Below are positions 44,934 through 57,616 of a DNA stretch of 64,000 bases, piece after piece (within the stretch, counting starts at the first letter, position 1; each line of letters begins with the position of its first letter). The position numbers and the translations under genes were made by a program. The stretch spans positions 248,001 to 312,000 of the forward strand of contig NZ_JXQM01000001.1 in the NCBI RefSeq assembly GCF_000832065.1, in the 5' to 3' direction. The notes beneath the pieces were generated by a model that worked only from the letters and a program-made list of their open reading frames with translations, ran no database searches and was not told where the DNA came from. The stretch is from Nitrosospira sp. NpAV. GTDB taxonomy: Bacteria > Pseudomonadota > Gammaproteobacteria > Burkholderiales > Nitrosomonadaceae.

Positions 44934-46751
44934 TCATTTCTTCGGCATATACAGATCAGTAATCGACCCTTCCGCAATTTCTGCGGCAAAAAACACGGTT
45001 TCGGATAAGGTCGGATGCGGGTGGATGGTAAGTCCAATATCTTCCATATCCGTCCCCATTTCCAGGCCAAGCACCGTTTCGGCAATCAGTTCGCCGGCAT
45101 TCACGCCAACAATGCCCGCACCGAGAATGCGGCGAGTCTTTTTGTCCAACAGCAGTTTAGTCAACCCTTCGTCGCGCGCCATGGCGATCGCGCGGCCGCT
45201 CGCCGCCCAGGGAAACACCGCCCTTTCGTATTCGACGCCTTGCTTGCCGGCTTCGGTTTCGGTGAGGCCCATCCAGGCGATTTCCGGGTCGGTGTAGGCG
45301 ACTGATGGAATCGCGCGAGCATCGAATACCGCTTCCTTGGTGTGTTCCCCGCCCGCAATGATTTCCGCTGCGAGCTTGCCCTCATGCGATGCTTTGTGCG
45401 CCAGCATGGGCTCGCCGCAAATATCGCCGATAGCGAAAATATGCGGCACGTTGGTGCGCAACTGCTTGTTTACCGGGATATAGCCGCGTTCATCCACAGT
45501 AACCCCGGCACTTCCCGCGCCAATATCGCGGCCGTTGGGGCGGCGCCCCACTGCCATCAGAATGCGATCGTAGATTTGCGGTTCGGGTGCCGGGTTGGTA
45601 TCCGATGCACTTTCAAATGTAACTCTCAAACCATTCTCTTGCGCCTCGATCCGTGTGACCTGGGTTTTCAGGTAAATGGCTTCGTAGCGCTTCTGTATGC
45701 GCCGGTGCAGCGGCTTGACAAGATCCGCATCCGCGCCGGGGATCAATTGATCCATCAACTCCACCACGCTGATTTTGCTACCCAGCGCGTCATAAACTGT
45801 CGCCATTTCCAGGCCGATGATACCCCCGCCAATAATGAGCATGCGCTTGGGAATATCTTCCAGTTTCAGCGCACCGGTCGAATCCATGAGGCGGAGGTCA
45901 TCATAGGGAAAGCCTTGAATGCGTGCCACGCTTGAGCCGGCAGCGATGATGCAATGCTCGAAAGATACGGTTTTCCGGCCATCGGATGTCTCCACCTCAA
46001 TCATATTCGGCGAGATGAGCTTTCCCGTTCCTTGTACTACTCGCACCTTGCGCTGCTTCGCCAATCCAGTCAGCCCTTTGGTAAGTTTGCCAACAACAGA
46101 TTCTTTCCAGGTCCGCAGCTTATTGAGTTCTATGGCGGGCTTGCCGAAAGCGATCCCCTGGCGCTCCGTTTCTTCCGCCTCGGTGATGACCTTCGCCACG
46201 TGCAGGAGTGCCTTGGAGGGAATGCAGCCGACATTGAGGCATACACCGCCGAGTGCGGGATAGCGCTCGATCAAAATAACTTTCCTGCCGAGATCGGCGG
46301 CGCGGAACGCAGCGGTGTAGCCGCCCGGCCCCGCGCCCAGTACCACTACATCGGCATGAATATCGCCCTGTGGAATATCGGGAGACGGCTTGGCGGGCAC
46401 AGGTGCGGAAGCCACCCCGGCAGGCGAATCATGAACCGATGCAGACGACGAAACGGGCGCTTCAATTGGCTTGGCCGGCGAAGCTGGCTCAGCCGTTTTA
46501 GCCGATTCAGTTGCCGTTTCCAGCACCACTATGGTCGTCCCCTCCGAAACCTTATCGCCGATCTTGACCTTCATTTCCTTCACAACGCCCGCTTGAGGTG
46601 CCGGAATTTCCATCGTCGCCTTGTCGGTTTCCAGCGTGATAAGCGACATTTCCTTTTCCACCGTATCGCCCGGCTTCACCAGCAGTTCGATAACGGGAAC
46701 ATCCGTGAAGTCTCCGATATCGGGGATTTTGATTTCGATCAACTGAGTCAT
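44934..46751 (-). CDS. lpdA: Dihydrolipoyl dehydrogenase with N-terminal lipoyl domain
   Basis: E3 component of 2-oxoacid dehydrogenase complexes: reoxidises dihydrolipoamide with NAD+. The 605-residue protein has an N-terminal lipoyl domain (1-80, lipoylated K44 in ETDKATMEIP), an Ala/Pro linker (about 82-130), an FAD domain (VVVLGAGPGGYTAA, about 135), the redox disulfide C171/C176 in GGVCLNVGCIPSK and a C-terminal HPHPTLSE motif. The lipoyl-E3 fusion is typical of pyruvate dehydrogenase in Betaproteobacteria, but aceE and aceF are not adjacent. Confidence 0.95.
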   Translation of the reverse strand: MTQLIEIKIPDIGDFTDVPVIELLVKPGDTVEKEMSLITLETDKATMEIPAPQAGVVKEMKVKIGDKVSEGTTIVVLETATESAKTAEPASPAKPIEAPVSSSASVHDSPAGVASAPVPAKPSPDIPQGDIHADVVVLGAGPGGYTAAFRAADLGRKVILIERYPALGGVCLNVGCIPSKALLHVAKVITEAEETERQGIAFGKPAIELNKLRTWKESVVGKLTKGLTGLAKQRKVRVVQGTGKLISPNMIEVETSDGRKTVSFEHCIIAAGSSVARIQGFPYDDLRLMDSTGALKLEDIPKRMLIIGGGIIGLEMATVYDALGSKISVVELMDQLIPGADADLVKPLHRRIQKRYEAIYLKTQVTRIEAQENGLRVTFESASDTNPAPEPQIYDRILMAVGRRPNGRDIGAGSAGVTVDERGYIPVNKQLRTNVPHIFAIGDICGEPMLAHKASHEGKLAAEIIAGGEHTKEAVFDARAIPSVAYTDPEIAWMGLTETEAGKQGVEYERAVFPWAASGRAIAMARDEGLTKLLLDKKTRRILGAGIVGVNAGELIAETVLGLEMGTDMEDIGLTIHPHPTLSETVFFAAEIAEGSITDLYMPKK

Positions 46752-46829
46752 GACAAACTTTATAAAAGGAACCGAGCTTTCTTAGTCTCTCGTAGCGCTC
46801 TTTGTTGGAAATATTTATGCCTGATCTGT

Positions 46830-48095
46830 TTATTGCCTGATGTGTCCGTCACCCAGCACAATGAACTTCTGACTGGTCAATCCTTCCAGTCCCACCGGAC
46901 CCCGTGCATGAATCTTGTCGGTGGAGATACCGATTTCCGCACCGAGACCATACTCGAACCCGTCGGCGAAGCGGGTGGATGCGTTCACCATCACCGAACT
47001 GGAATCCACTTCACGCAGGAAACGGCGGGCACGGCTGTAATCCTCGGTAATGATTGAATCGGTATGCTGCGAGCCGTAAACGGCAATGTGCTCCATGGCC
47101 TGATCCAGGCCGCTTACCACTCGCACGCTCAGAATCGGCGCGAGATACTCTGTATGCCAATCTTCTTCCACTGCTTCATTCATTTGCGCGACGATGGCGC
47201 GCGCAGCCGCATCGCCGCGCAGCTCCACACCCTTGTCCAGATAGATTTTGCACAAAGGAGGAAGCACCTCCCTGGCGATGGCTTCATGCACCAGCAGCGT
47301 CTCCATGGTGTTGCAGGTGCCGTAGCGCTGCGTCTTGGCATTGTCGGCAACACGAATCGCCTTATCCAGATCGGCTCCGTCGTCTATATAAACGTGGCAT
47401 ACACCGTGCAGATGCTTGATGACCGGAACGCGCGCTTCATCCGAAATACGCTCGATCAACCCCTTGCCGCCACGGGGCACAATCACGTCGACGAACTCTT
47501 TCATGGTGATGAGTTCTCCCACGGCGGCCCGGTCGGTGGTTTCGATCACCTGGATGGCGGTCTGGGGCAGCCCGGCAGCTTCCAATCCTTCCCTTACGCA
47601 TGCCGCGATGGCCTGGTTACTATGAATCGCTTCCGATCCGCCGCGCAGTATGGCCGCGTTACCCGCCTTGAGGCATAAGCCCGCGGCGTCGGCCGTCACA
47701 TTAGGACGCGCTTCGTAAATGATGCCAACCACCCCAAGGGGTACGCGCATTTTCCCTACCTGTATGCCGGCGGGGCGAAAACTCAGATCGCTGATTTCCC
47801 CGATCGGGTCGGCCAGGGCGGCGATTTGCAACAACCCTTCCGCCATGCCGGCAATACCTTTCGGGGTGAGTGTCAGGCGGTCAATCAGGGCCGCATCCAG
47901 CCCTCTGACTTTCGCGCTTTCCACATCCTCGGCGTTCGCGGCCAGCAATCGTTGTTCATCGCGTTTGATGGCCCCCGCCATCATGGTGAGCGCCCGGTTT
48001 TTGGTCGCTGTCTCAGCCCTGGCAATCAGGCGCGATGCGCTACGGGCTTCGCGCCCTATTGATTGCATATAAGTTTTTATGTCTATGATATCCAT
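46830..48095 (-). CDS. proA: Glutamate-5-semialdehyde dehydrogenase (gamma-glutamyl phosphate reductase)
   Basis: Second step of proline synthesis, NADPH-dependent reduction of glutamyl 5-phosphate. The 421-residue protein has the [16 protein letters not shown] block, the catalytic cysteine C261 in [13 protein letters not shown] and the C-terminal [14 protein letters not shown] start it at the ATG at 48095; an in-frame TTG at 48116 is possible. It is last in leuS-lptE-holA-proA, with 59 bases to holA. Confidence 0.95.
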   Translation of the reverse strand: MDIIDIKTYMQSIGREARSASRLIARAETATKNRALTMMAGAIKRDEQRLLAANAEDVESAKVRGLDAALIDRLTLTPKGIAGMAEGLLQIAALADPIGEISDLSFRPAGIQVGKMRVPLGVVGIIYEARPNVTADAAGLCLKAGNAAILRGGSEAIHSNQAIAACVREGLEAAGLPQTAIQVIETTDRAAVGELITMKEFVDVIVPRGGKGLIERISDEARVPVIKHLHGVCHVYIDDGADLDKAIRVADNAKTQRYGTCNTMETLLVHEAIAREVLPPLCKIYLDKGVELRGDAAARAIVAQMNEAVEEDWHTEYLAPILSVRVVSGLDQAMEHIAVYGSQHTDSIITEDYSRARRFLREVDSSSVMVNASTRFADGFEYGLGAEIGISTDKIHARGPVGLEGLTSQKFIVLGDGHIRQ

Positions 48096-48154
48096 ATCCC
48101 GTTTCCCATTAGACAATGAATTAAGTCAGTCGTGACTTATCTAGGCCGGCATAA

Positions 48155-49177
48155 TTAATGAACGCTGTGCCGCTTGCCGGCCAAGAAACGTAACCCCAGT
48201 TGCAGCAACTCATCCCACGCATCGCCTTGCGCAACGCCTTTACTGATCCGGTCTATTTTCGCGGTATGCAACAAGGCCTGTACCAACTGCTCCGCACTGA
48301 TGCGGTTGATCGCGCTTTCCACCACCCTCTGTTGATCTCCCCATACCCTGGCTTGATTCATCAGTTGCATGAGTGGTTTGCCTGAATCCCGCCCTTTACG
48401 AATGGTTATCAGCGAGCGGATCTGTCCGGCGAGTGTAGCGACAACAAACGGCAATGCCGTACCCTCGCCCTGCAAGCCTTCCAATATCCGGGTATACCGG
48501 ACGGTATCTGCCGCCATCATCGCATTTGACAGTTTGAAAACGTCGTAACGCGCCACGTCCAGCACTGCATCCTTCACCTGATCGAAAGACAATATTCCAG
48601 TCGGGTAGAGCAGCGCAAGCTTCTTGAGCTCTTGGTGGGCGGCAAGCAGGTTGCCCTCCACTTTGTCTGCGAGAAATTGCAATGTCTCGGGTGCGGCACT
48701 TTGCTCCTGCATTTCAAGCCGCTGACCAATCCATGCGGGCAAACGGCTACGCTCCACCGGAAAAACCGGAATCATCACGCTCGCTTTTTCGAGCGCCTGA
48801 AACCATTTAGCCGCCGAACCCTGCTTGTCAATTTTGGGTAAGGTGACAAGCGTGATGGTATCAGGCGGGAGTAACCGGCAATACGCTTCTATCGCCCCGC
48901 CGCCCTGCATTCCTGGTTTACCGGATGGAATACGTATTTCTATTATACGTCGTTCCCCGAACAGTGAAAGATTACTGCTGCTCTGCCGCACTTCAGCCCA
49001 ATTGAAGTGATGGTCTACCGTGAAAACCTCCCGCTGGCTATAGCCAGCCTGACGCGCGCTGGCGCGAATTAAATCGGCCGCCTCGATGGCCAGCAGCAAC
49101 TCGTCGCCGAATACCGTGTAGAGCGGCGCAAGCTGTTTCTGAAGATGCCGGGAAAGCTGCTCGGAACCAATACGCAT
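48155..49177 (-). CDS. holA: DNA polymerase III subunit delta
   Basis: Clamp-loader delta subunit that opens the beta clamp. The 340-residue protein has the N-terminal LYTVFGDELLLAIEAADLIR, the beta-binding LSLFGERRIIEIRIPSG segment and the three-domain AAA+-like layout without a functional P-loop, all expected of HolA. It sits between lptE and proA, the common order. Confidence 0.92.
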   Translation of the reverse strand: MRIGSEQLSRHLQKQLAPLYTVFGDELLLAIEAADLIRASARQAGYSQREVFTVDHHFNWAEVRQSSSNLSLFGERRIIEIRIPSGKPGMQGGGAIEAYCRLLPPDTITLVTLPKIDKQGSAAKWFQALEKASVMIPVFPVERSRLPAWIGQRLEMQEQSAAPETLQFLADKVEGNLLAAHQELKKLALLYPTGILSFDQVKDAVLDVARYDVFKLSNAMMAADTVRYTRILEGLQGEGTALPFVVATLAGQIRSLITIRKGRDSGKPLMQLMNQARVWGDQQRVVESAINRISAEQLVQALLHTAKIDRISKGVAQGDAWDELLQLGLRFLAGKRHSVH

Positions 49178-49231
49178 GACTTAAGCTATTATCCTAGATC
49201 CGTGGCTGATGATTGAACCGCGGCGCCCGAT

Positions 49232-49729
49232 TCAAGATGACTTGGCGGGTACCGTTTTTACCGCTTCCAGCCGCCGCAGGATTTGCTCCGCGGAGTCACT
49301 TTGCATTTCTCTTACGAGCATCGCCTCCTCTCCCTCTTTCGCCACGACCTGCGCGTCCGTGAAGGGGATGATGCGACGCAGGGCAATTTCATTGGTGGGA
49401 ATCAGGTCTACTCCTTTGGCGTCGTAGAGGCGAAAAGAAACCCGGTAACGCAATTCGAACTCGCGCACCCTTCCGCCTCCCGATACTGACATGATTTGTT
49501 TGTCATTCACTACACTGATAATATCCAGCGTAGCTTGCGCGTCTTTTGCCTTCTCAACCACACGCGTAGTGGTACCGGCCTGGATAAGGCGCTTGACATC
49601 GATGCCAATGGGATGCCCCACAGGAAAGGAAATATAAATCGTCTGAAACGGTAGAGAGGCTTGGCCGCGTAGCTGAAAACCACATGCCGAAAGCATGAAA
49701 CATAATATGGCCAACAAAATATTCTTCAT
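49232..49729 (-). CDS. lptE: LPS-assembly lipoprotein LptE
   Basis: Plugs the LptD barrel and is required for LPS insertion. The 165-residue lipoprotein has a signal ending in the lipobox LSACGFQLRG, where GFQLRG is the LptE hallmark, and the alpha/beta fold with FELRYRVSFRLYDAKG. The ATG at 49729 has GGAGG 8 bases upstream; codons further up lack a signal peptide. Starts 27 bases after leuS stops. Confidence 0.92.
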   Translation of the reverse strand: MKNILLAILCFMLSACGFQLRGQASLPFQTIYISFPVGHPIGIDVKRLIQAGTTTRVVEKAKDAQATLDIISVVNDKQIMSVSGGGRVREFELRYRVSFRLYDAKGVDLIPTNEIALRRIIPFTDAQVVAKEGEEAMLVREMQSDSAEQILRRLEAVKTVPAKSS

Positions 49730-49755
49730 GGCTGAACCTCCAAGTGTGGGACTTC

Positions 49756-52368
<2,613 letters not shown>

Positions 52369-52435
52369 TCATAAAGCCCGGATTATACCGCGAACGGAAT
52401 CCGCGATGCTTCGCTTACCGGGAACAGTTCCGCCT

Positions 52436-53806
52436 TTAGCGAATTACGATAGTTAATCTGAAATCGCCTCGCAGCAGGTTGAGAACGAGGACATCTTCGC
52501 TCGCCTGCAGAGTCGCAAGAAATTCCTGTACCGAGCGTACTTTCCTGCGATTCACGCCGACGATGATGTCGCCGGGCCTTAACCCATGCAGCCATGCGGG
52601 ACTGTTTGCGTCCACTTTGGTCACCAGCACGCCTTCCATTTTCCCGCGAGGTGACGCCCCTCCCTTGAGATTCGCCACCGTTGCGCCTGCGAGCTGAGGC
52701 ACGGTTTCCGCCTCGGTACCGGGAACATCGAGTGGCTTGGCGATCTTTACCTTTGCGGTCAGAGGCTTGCCATCTCTTATCAACTTGAGGTCTACGGTTT
52801 CTCCAATCGGCATCATTCCTACTTTGTTGCGCAAATCGATGGCATTGCGCACCGCGCGCCCGTTGATCGCCGTTACAACGTCACGCGGCCTCAATCCTCC
52901 CTTTTCCGCAGGCGAGCCGGAGTCAATCGAGCTGATGATGGCGCCTTCGGTGGATGCCAATCCCAGAGATGATGCAAGATCGTAGGTGATATCTTCGCCG
53001 TTCGCGCCCAGCCGGCCGCGGCGCACTTCACCAAAGCGTACGATCTGATCCAGCACCGATTTGACCATCGCGCTTGGCACCGCGAAACCGATGCCGACAT
53101 TGGCGCCGGAGGGGCCGATAATGGCGGTGTTGATACCAATCAACTCTCCTTTGAGATTTACCAATGCACCGCCGGAGTTACCCGGATTGATGGATGCATC
53201 GGTTTGTATAAAATCTTCGTACCCTTCGATATCAAGCCCGCTTCTGCCCAATGCGCTGACGATGCCGGAGGTGACGGTCTGCCCCAGACCGAACGGATTG
53301 CCGATAGCAACTACAAAATCCCCTACATTAAGCAAATCGGAATCACCGAGGCTCAAAGCCCGCAAATTCTTTGCTTCAATTTTAAGTAAGGCAATATCGG
53401 TGCCGGGATCCGTTCCCACCAGCTTCGCCTGAAACTGTCGCCTGTCCTTGAGCGTGACAAGAACGTGCTGAGCGTCCTTGACCACATGAAAATTGGTAAT
53501 GACATACCCTTTGGCCGCATCCACGATCACCCCCGATCCGGCGCTGCGTTCAGGACGGGCCGCCTGATCGGGAAGTTCAAAAAAACGGCGAAAAAACGGA
53601 TCGCGGAACAATGGATTGTCTTCAATGGCGGAACGGGTCTGGACCGATATGTTGACCACCGCCGGAGTCACGTCCTGAAGCAGTGGAGCGAGCGAAGGAA
53701 TGCCGCTCTTGTTGTCGAACGGCAGGGCCGGGCAGGCAGGCGACGCCATCGTTAGGAGGGCAAGGAAAACCGTTGGAAAGAAAACAGATCTGAACGACAT
53801 TTTCAT
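52436..53806 (-). CDS. Do-family (DegQ/MucD-like) periplasmic serine protease
   Basis: Periplasmic quality-control protease. The 456-residue protein has a signal peptide (cut near SPACPA-LP), a trypsin-like domain with the triad H107 (ITNFHVV), D137 (GTDIALL) and S211 (NPGNSGGAL), then two PDZ domains (about 265-350 and 375-456). The LA loop is short, as in DegQ/MucD and unlike DegP. The second PDZ ends at the C-terminus with LLRGDFRLTIVIR. Confidence 0.92.
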   Translation of the reverse strand: MKMSFRSVFFPTVFLALLTMASPACPALPFDNKSGIPSLAPLLQDVTPAVVNISVQTRSAIEDNPLFRDPFFRRFFELPDQAARPERSAGSGVIVDAAKGYVITNFHVVKDAQHVLVTLKDRRQFQAKLVGTDPGTDIALLKIEAKNLRALSLGDSDLLNVGDFVVAIGNPFGLGQTVTSGIVSALGRSGLDIEGYEDFIQTDASINPGNSGGALVNLKGELIGINTAIIGPSGANVGIGFAVPSAMVKSVLDQIVRFGEVRRGRLGANGEDITYDLASSLGLASTEGAIISSIDSGSPAEKGGLRPRDVVTAINGRAVRNAIDLRNKVGMMPIGETVDLKLIRDGKPLTAKVKIAKPLDVPGTEAETVPQLAGATVANLKGGASPRGKMEGVLVTKVDANSPAWLHGLRPGDIIVGVNRRKVRSVQEFLATLQASEDVLVLNLLRGDFRLTIVIR

Positions 53807-53831
53807 CGATATGCCGGGAGATTTCGGTCAG

Positions 53832-54737
53832 TCAAGTTGAAGTGTTGGAACCTCGGTCTTTATTCAAACTCAGGATTTCTGCCACCGTTGGCTCGAATGT
53901 TTCCGGGTCGAACGCCTTATCGCCATCGGCGAGAGGTTCGTTTCCCGTTTTGAGTCCGCGAAAGTCATAGAGCGCCGGATCGGCCAGATGCGAAGGCTGC
54001 ACGTTCTGTAACGCTGTAAACATCGTCTCCAGCCTGCCAGGAAATTTCTTATCCCATTGTTGCATCATTTCTTTCACCGCCTGCCGCTGAAGATTTTTTT
54101 GAGAACCGCACAGATTACAAGGAATGATCGGGAAATCCGCAACCTCGGCGTAGGCTTCCAGGTCTTTCTCCTTGCAGTAGGCGAGCGGACGAATCACGAT
54201 ATGCCGCCCATCGTCACTCACCAGCTTCGGCGGCATGGTCTTCAACTTGCCACCGTAAAAGAGATTGAGAAACAGGGTCTCCAGAATATCGTCGCGATGA
54301 TGCCCCAGTGCGATTTTCGTCGCACCCAGTTCGCCGGCGACGCGGTACAACACCCCCCGACGCAAACGCGAGCACAGACTGCAAGTTGTTTTACCCTCGG
54401 CAATGACACGTTTCACCACGCTATAGGTATCCTGTTCGACGATCCGGAAAGGCATATCAATGCTGGTAAGGTATCCCGGCAATACATGCTCGGGGAAACC
54501 GGGCTGCTTCTGGTCCAGATTCACCGCAATCAATTCGAATGGCAACGGCGCATGGGCTTGTAAGCTGCGCAGGATATCGAGCAATGCGTAGCTGTCCTTG
54601 CCACCCGAAAGGCACACCATCACCCGGTCTCCCGCCTCGATCATATTGAAATCGGCGATGGCCGCGCCGACAAGGCGCCTCAGCCGCTTATGCAGCTTAT
54701 TAATATTATGTTGTTCTTTTCTGGACACAATTTCCAT
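53832..54737 (-). CDS. ttcA: tRNA 2-thiocytidine(32) synthetase
   Basis: Adds sulfur to C32 of tRNAs using ATP and a [4Fe-4S] cluster. The 301-residue protein has the PP-loop SGGKDS at 44-49, C119/C122 in [12 protein letters not shown] and a further cysteine pair in [12 protein letters not shown], all as in TtcA. Monocistronic, 25 bases upstream of the protease gene. Confidence 0.95.
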   Translation of the reverse strand: MEIVSRKEQHNINKLHKRLRRLVGAAIADFNMIEAGDRVMVCLSGGKDSYALLDILRSLQAHAPLPFELIAVNLDQKQPGFPEHVLPGYLTSIDMPFRIVEQDTYSVVKRVIAEGKTTCSLCSRLRRGVLYRVAGELGATKIALGHHRDDILETLFLNLFYGGKLKTMPPKLVSDDGRHIVIRPLAYCKEKDLEAYAEVADFPIIPCNLCGSQKNLQRQAVKEMMQQWDKKFPGRLETMFTALQNVQPSHLADPALYDFRGLKTGNEPLADGDKAFDPETFEPTVAEILSLNKDRGSNTST

Positions 54738-55278
54738 TTTTTTCCATTGCTCTAAAAACAGTGATTTGCCGAACAGAGTAGATGCCGTAAGGCCCGGACA
54801 GCCAGTGGCACGCTACTTTCTGAACCCACCCGCCGCTAGATTTTAAGGAAAATCCCCGGGATAGCAACAGTTTGTTTGCTCATCCTGCGCCAAGCCGTTA
54901 GCAGAGCCTATTGACGCGGAGCAGGGCGCAAAAGCCCGCCGGCACCCGCGAAGGCTGGTGTACAAACCGGGTTCAGCGCTATTCATCAAACGCCATTATT
55001 CATGCCGCTTATGATCACTTTCGAGCCGGTGAAATATCTGTGCTGGCGACGACATGACTAAAAGTCGATACGTTACATTTTTTTGTTCTTTGTGGATTTC
55101 TTTATTCGTGTTTATCCTCTGAACAGGAATTATGCGAATCGTTTCGCCAATAAATATTCAGGTTATGAAATCAACTCATTTCCTCATGCGAATATGTTGT
55201 TTTCATTTATAAAAATTTCCCCCTAGGATGCGAGTGCAGTTCGGTTACTTCGTCAATTGAAAATCAAGGAGTGTTTTA
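54738..55278. other. Divergent intergenic region, AT-rich right half
   Basis: 541 bases between ttcA (minus) and a PEP-CTERM gene (plus). No gene, terminator or convincing promoter was recognised, and the upstream element of the 20-21 kb PEP-CTERM genes is not present here. Confidence 0.5.
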
Positions 55279-56085
55279 ATGAAATCCAACAAGATCAAAT
55301 ATCTCGCGGCCGTGGTGGCGCTAGCCACTTCAGGTTCCGCTTTTGCCGCATATACGGGTACAACGGGGAATAGCTCGGTATTGTTCAATGCGTACGAATC
55401 CGTGAGCGGCTATACCTTTGCATGGGATACCGGTTTGCGCAAGGATGATATCAATTCATCCTTCGCGGGAATCTCTCACAACCTGGCCGCCGACGCAAAT
55501 TGGAACAACTTTCTCTCCGTTGTGGGCGCATCCCATGTGGCGGATATCAAATGGAATCTGATAGCGGCGGATACCAATTCCGGTTCGATAGACGGGGATC
55601 CCATCAGCTTCCTGACGACGGGACCCGCTGACGGCGTTCCCAACGGCACGCGCAATGCCCAACTGAATTCCTGGGTTGGCAATGTAAATTCGTATATAAC
55701 CGCCGCAAGCGCGATAGGCGCGAACGGAGGCCAAGGCGCCATAGACGCTCCCGGGTTTGTGGGGGGAGATACTTACCTGCATCTGAAAGACGGCTCCGCC
55801 GACTATGCATCCTATGAGATTGCGCATGGTCCCAATTGGAATACCAAGGCTACATTCGATACGACTGCGGGATTAGGACAGACCCTGAGTTTTTATGAAA
55901 TCACAAAAAACGGCACCTCCAATACCGCTATCGTGAATGCAGCGTTGCTGGGTACGGTGACACTGAGCAGCGCCGGGGAACTTACCGTTTCTCCAGTCCC
56001 GGAAGCTGAAACCTGGGCGATGCTTCTGGCCGGTCTGGCTCTAGTCGGCACTGTCGCCCGACGCCGTTCCAACGCTCTATCGTAG
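55279..56085 (+). CDS. PEP-CTERM-type secreted protein with a VPEAET sorting signal
   Basis: A 268-residue exported protein: signal peptide (cut near AFA-AY, residue 23), an Asn/Ser/Gly-rich body with no cysteines, and a C-terminal signal SPVPEAETWAMLLAGLALVG followed by a VARRR cluster. The PEP motif is replaced by PEA, a variant seen in this family. AAGGAG precedes the ATG. The body matches no domain I know. It opens the exoprotein region. Confidence 0.82.
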   Translation: MKSNKIKYLAAVVALATSGSAFAAYTGTTGNSSVLFNAYESVSGYTFAWDTGLRKDDINSSFAGISHNLAADANWNNFLSVVGASHVADIKWNLIAADTNSGSIDGDPISFLTTGPADGVPNGTRNAQLNSWVGNVNSYITAASAIGANGGQGAIDAPGFVGGDTYLHLKDGSADYASYEIAHGPNWNTKATFDTTAGLGQTLSFYEITKNGTSNTAIVNAALLGTVTLSSAGELTVSPVPEAETWAMLLAGLALVGTVARRRSNALS

Positions 56086-56179
56086 CGGCCTGTCGGACTT
56101 AAAGAAACACTGCCTCTTCAATTCTTCGAGTCCGATGGGCTGCTGTATTTAAAAACTCACTCCCGGTTTTTTGTACAAA

Positions 56180-56217
56180 GCTCCGGCACACTTTTGCCGG
56201 GCTGGGAGCGGCTTTTT
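56180..56217 (+). terminator. Probable terminator after the PEP-CTERM variant gene
   Basis: GCTCC/GGAGC outer pairing (56180-56184, 56205-56209) with an inner GGCA/TGCC stem, then a CTTTTT run (56212-56217). The stem has a bulge, so it is moderate. Confidence 0.55.
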
Positions 56218-56271
56218 GCCTGAATACCCACAAAATATTCGGCATTAACTTATTTTAAAAGGATACTGGAA

Positions 56272-57603
56272 ATGAAACAGAAACTGAAGCTTTTTGCTTC
56301 TTCGCTCGCACTGGCTTTTGCCGGTCAGGCATATGCGGTGGGGCCCACCGTCACGCCGGATCTAATTCTCTACACAGGCGGCGGCGCGGAACAAAACAAT
56401 GTGTTTGAAACCATCGCCAAGTCGTTGTTCACTCCGGGCACCATAGACTACTACACTGATCAGGCGGACAACTCCAAGGGCAGGTCGTTCCGCGCAGTAT
56501 ACGGCAAGCTTGCCGCCGCCGCGGGTTCCCTCCCGGCCGGTTCGAACGTACTGATCGTCTACCGCTCGCTGGGAGGCGTGTTTGCCAATGGTATCGGCCC
56601 GCTGGTTCGCGGCCAGACCCTGCCTTACTTCCGGGTTATCGGCAACGCCACGCTTATCAGCGCGGGCGGCAATCCTTCCTACCGGATTACCAATACCGGC
56701 CTGACGGATCCCAAGGCGCCGGATATCGGTCTGGCGAACGAAGAGCTGGCGCTTTTCACCGGATTGAACCTGCCTTCGGGTGTCGCACCGGTGACTGCAG
56801 CTGAATTGAGCCATGTTACGTCCCAGCCGCTTTATGCCGTGGTAAACGGCATTGCCGTCACCAACAATCTGGCGGCGCAGCGCCCGAATGGTTTCAGCAA
56901 GGCCGAAATCGCCGCTATTCTCTCGGGCGGTATCCAGGATTGGAGCCAGTTGAGGAATGCGGCGGATACCGGGAACCTGCCAGCGGGTCCCGTGGTGGTG
57001 ATCGACCGGAACTTCGGTTCCGGTGCCAAAGCCGCCGCCAACCAGTATTTCCTGAATAACCCCGGCGGCCTTGCATTTGGAGGAACAGTCGATCCCATCA
57101 ACCTGTCGGGCGACTTGGGCGATCCGGTGAATTATAACGAATACACCGTGCGCACCGAACCCAGCGCGGGCAACGTACCCAGCGTTCTGGACGGCGTATT
57201 CGCCAAGGGCAAACGCGCAATCGGCATCCTCGGCCTGGAAAATATTCCGACCGGAGCCAGTAATTGGCAATTCACCAGCATTGATGGCGCAAGCGTTGGC
57301 ACCACCACCTTCAACAAGGCACAGGCAATCAGCGGGCGGTACGACTACTTCTACCAGGCTTCCGTCAATACGCGCAAGAACGCGGTGAATGGTCAGCGTT
57401 ATCACCAAAATGGCACTCCCTGGGGCAGCGTAATCACCGCCTTCATCAACAAGGCGCTGGATCCGACCGTGATCACCACCGTTCCCGGCACGATCCTTGA
57501 TCCCATCACGTTCCCTGAAACGGGGAATGCCGCACTGGATGCCTTCCGCGCCAAAGGCACCCGCTTCGGCAACTCGACTGCTCCACTGCAACTGGTGGAG
57601 TAA
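56272..57603 (+). CDS. Secreted PstS-like (periplasmic-binding-fold) protein of unknown role
   Basis: A 443-residue protein with a signal peptide (cut near AYA-VG, residue 22). Its body resembles phosphate-binding-type solute-binding proteins: a glycine-rich start, a FSKAEIAAILSGGIQDWSQL segment like the PstS hinge region, and a later DRNFGSGAKAAANQYF stretch. No phosphate transporter genes are near. It has no sorting signal at the C-terminus. AAGGA precedes the ATG. It lies directly before the giant exoprotein, so an accessory role in that system is possible; this is inference. Confidence 0.65.
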   Translation: MKQKLKLFASSLALAFAGQAYAVGPTVTPDLILYTGGGAEQNNVFETIAKSLFTPGTIDYYTDQADNSKGRSFRAVYGKLAAAAGSLPAGSNVLIVYRSLGGVFANGIGPLVRGQTLPYFRVIGNATLISAGGNPSYRITNTGLTDPKAPDIGLANEELALFTGLNLPSGVAPVTAAELSHVTSQPLYAVVNGIAVTNNLAAQRPNGFSKAEIAAILSGGIQDWSQLRNAADTGNLPAGPVVVIDRNFGSGAKAAANQYFLNNPGGLAFGGTVDPINLSGDLGDPVNYNEYTVRTEPSAGNVPSVLDGVFAKGKRAIGILGLENIPTGASNWQFTSIDGASVGTTTFNKAQAISGRYDYFYQASVNTRKNAVNGQRYHQNGTPWGSVITAFINKALDPTVITTVPGTILDPITFPETGNAALDAFRAKGTRFGNSTAPLQLVE

Positions 57604-57616
57604 GGAGGTCGCCACC

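Noticed and set aside
45954-47057. A 367-residue open frame on the plus strand
   Set aside because: It is antisense to lpdA and proA, has no ribosome site and codes for a low-complexity, His/Arg/Cys-rich product typical of a shadow frame.
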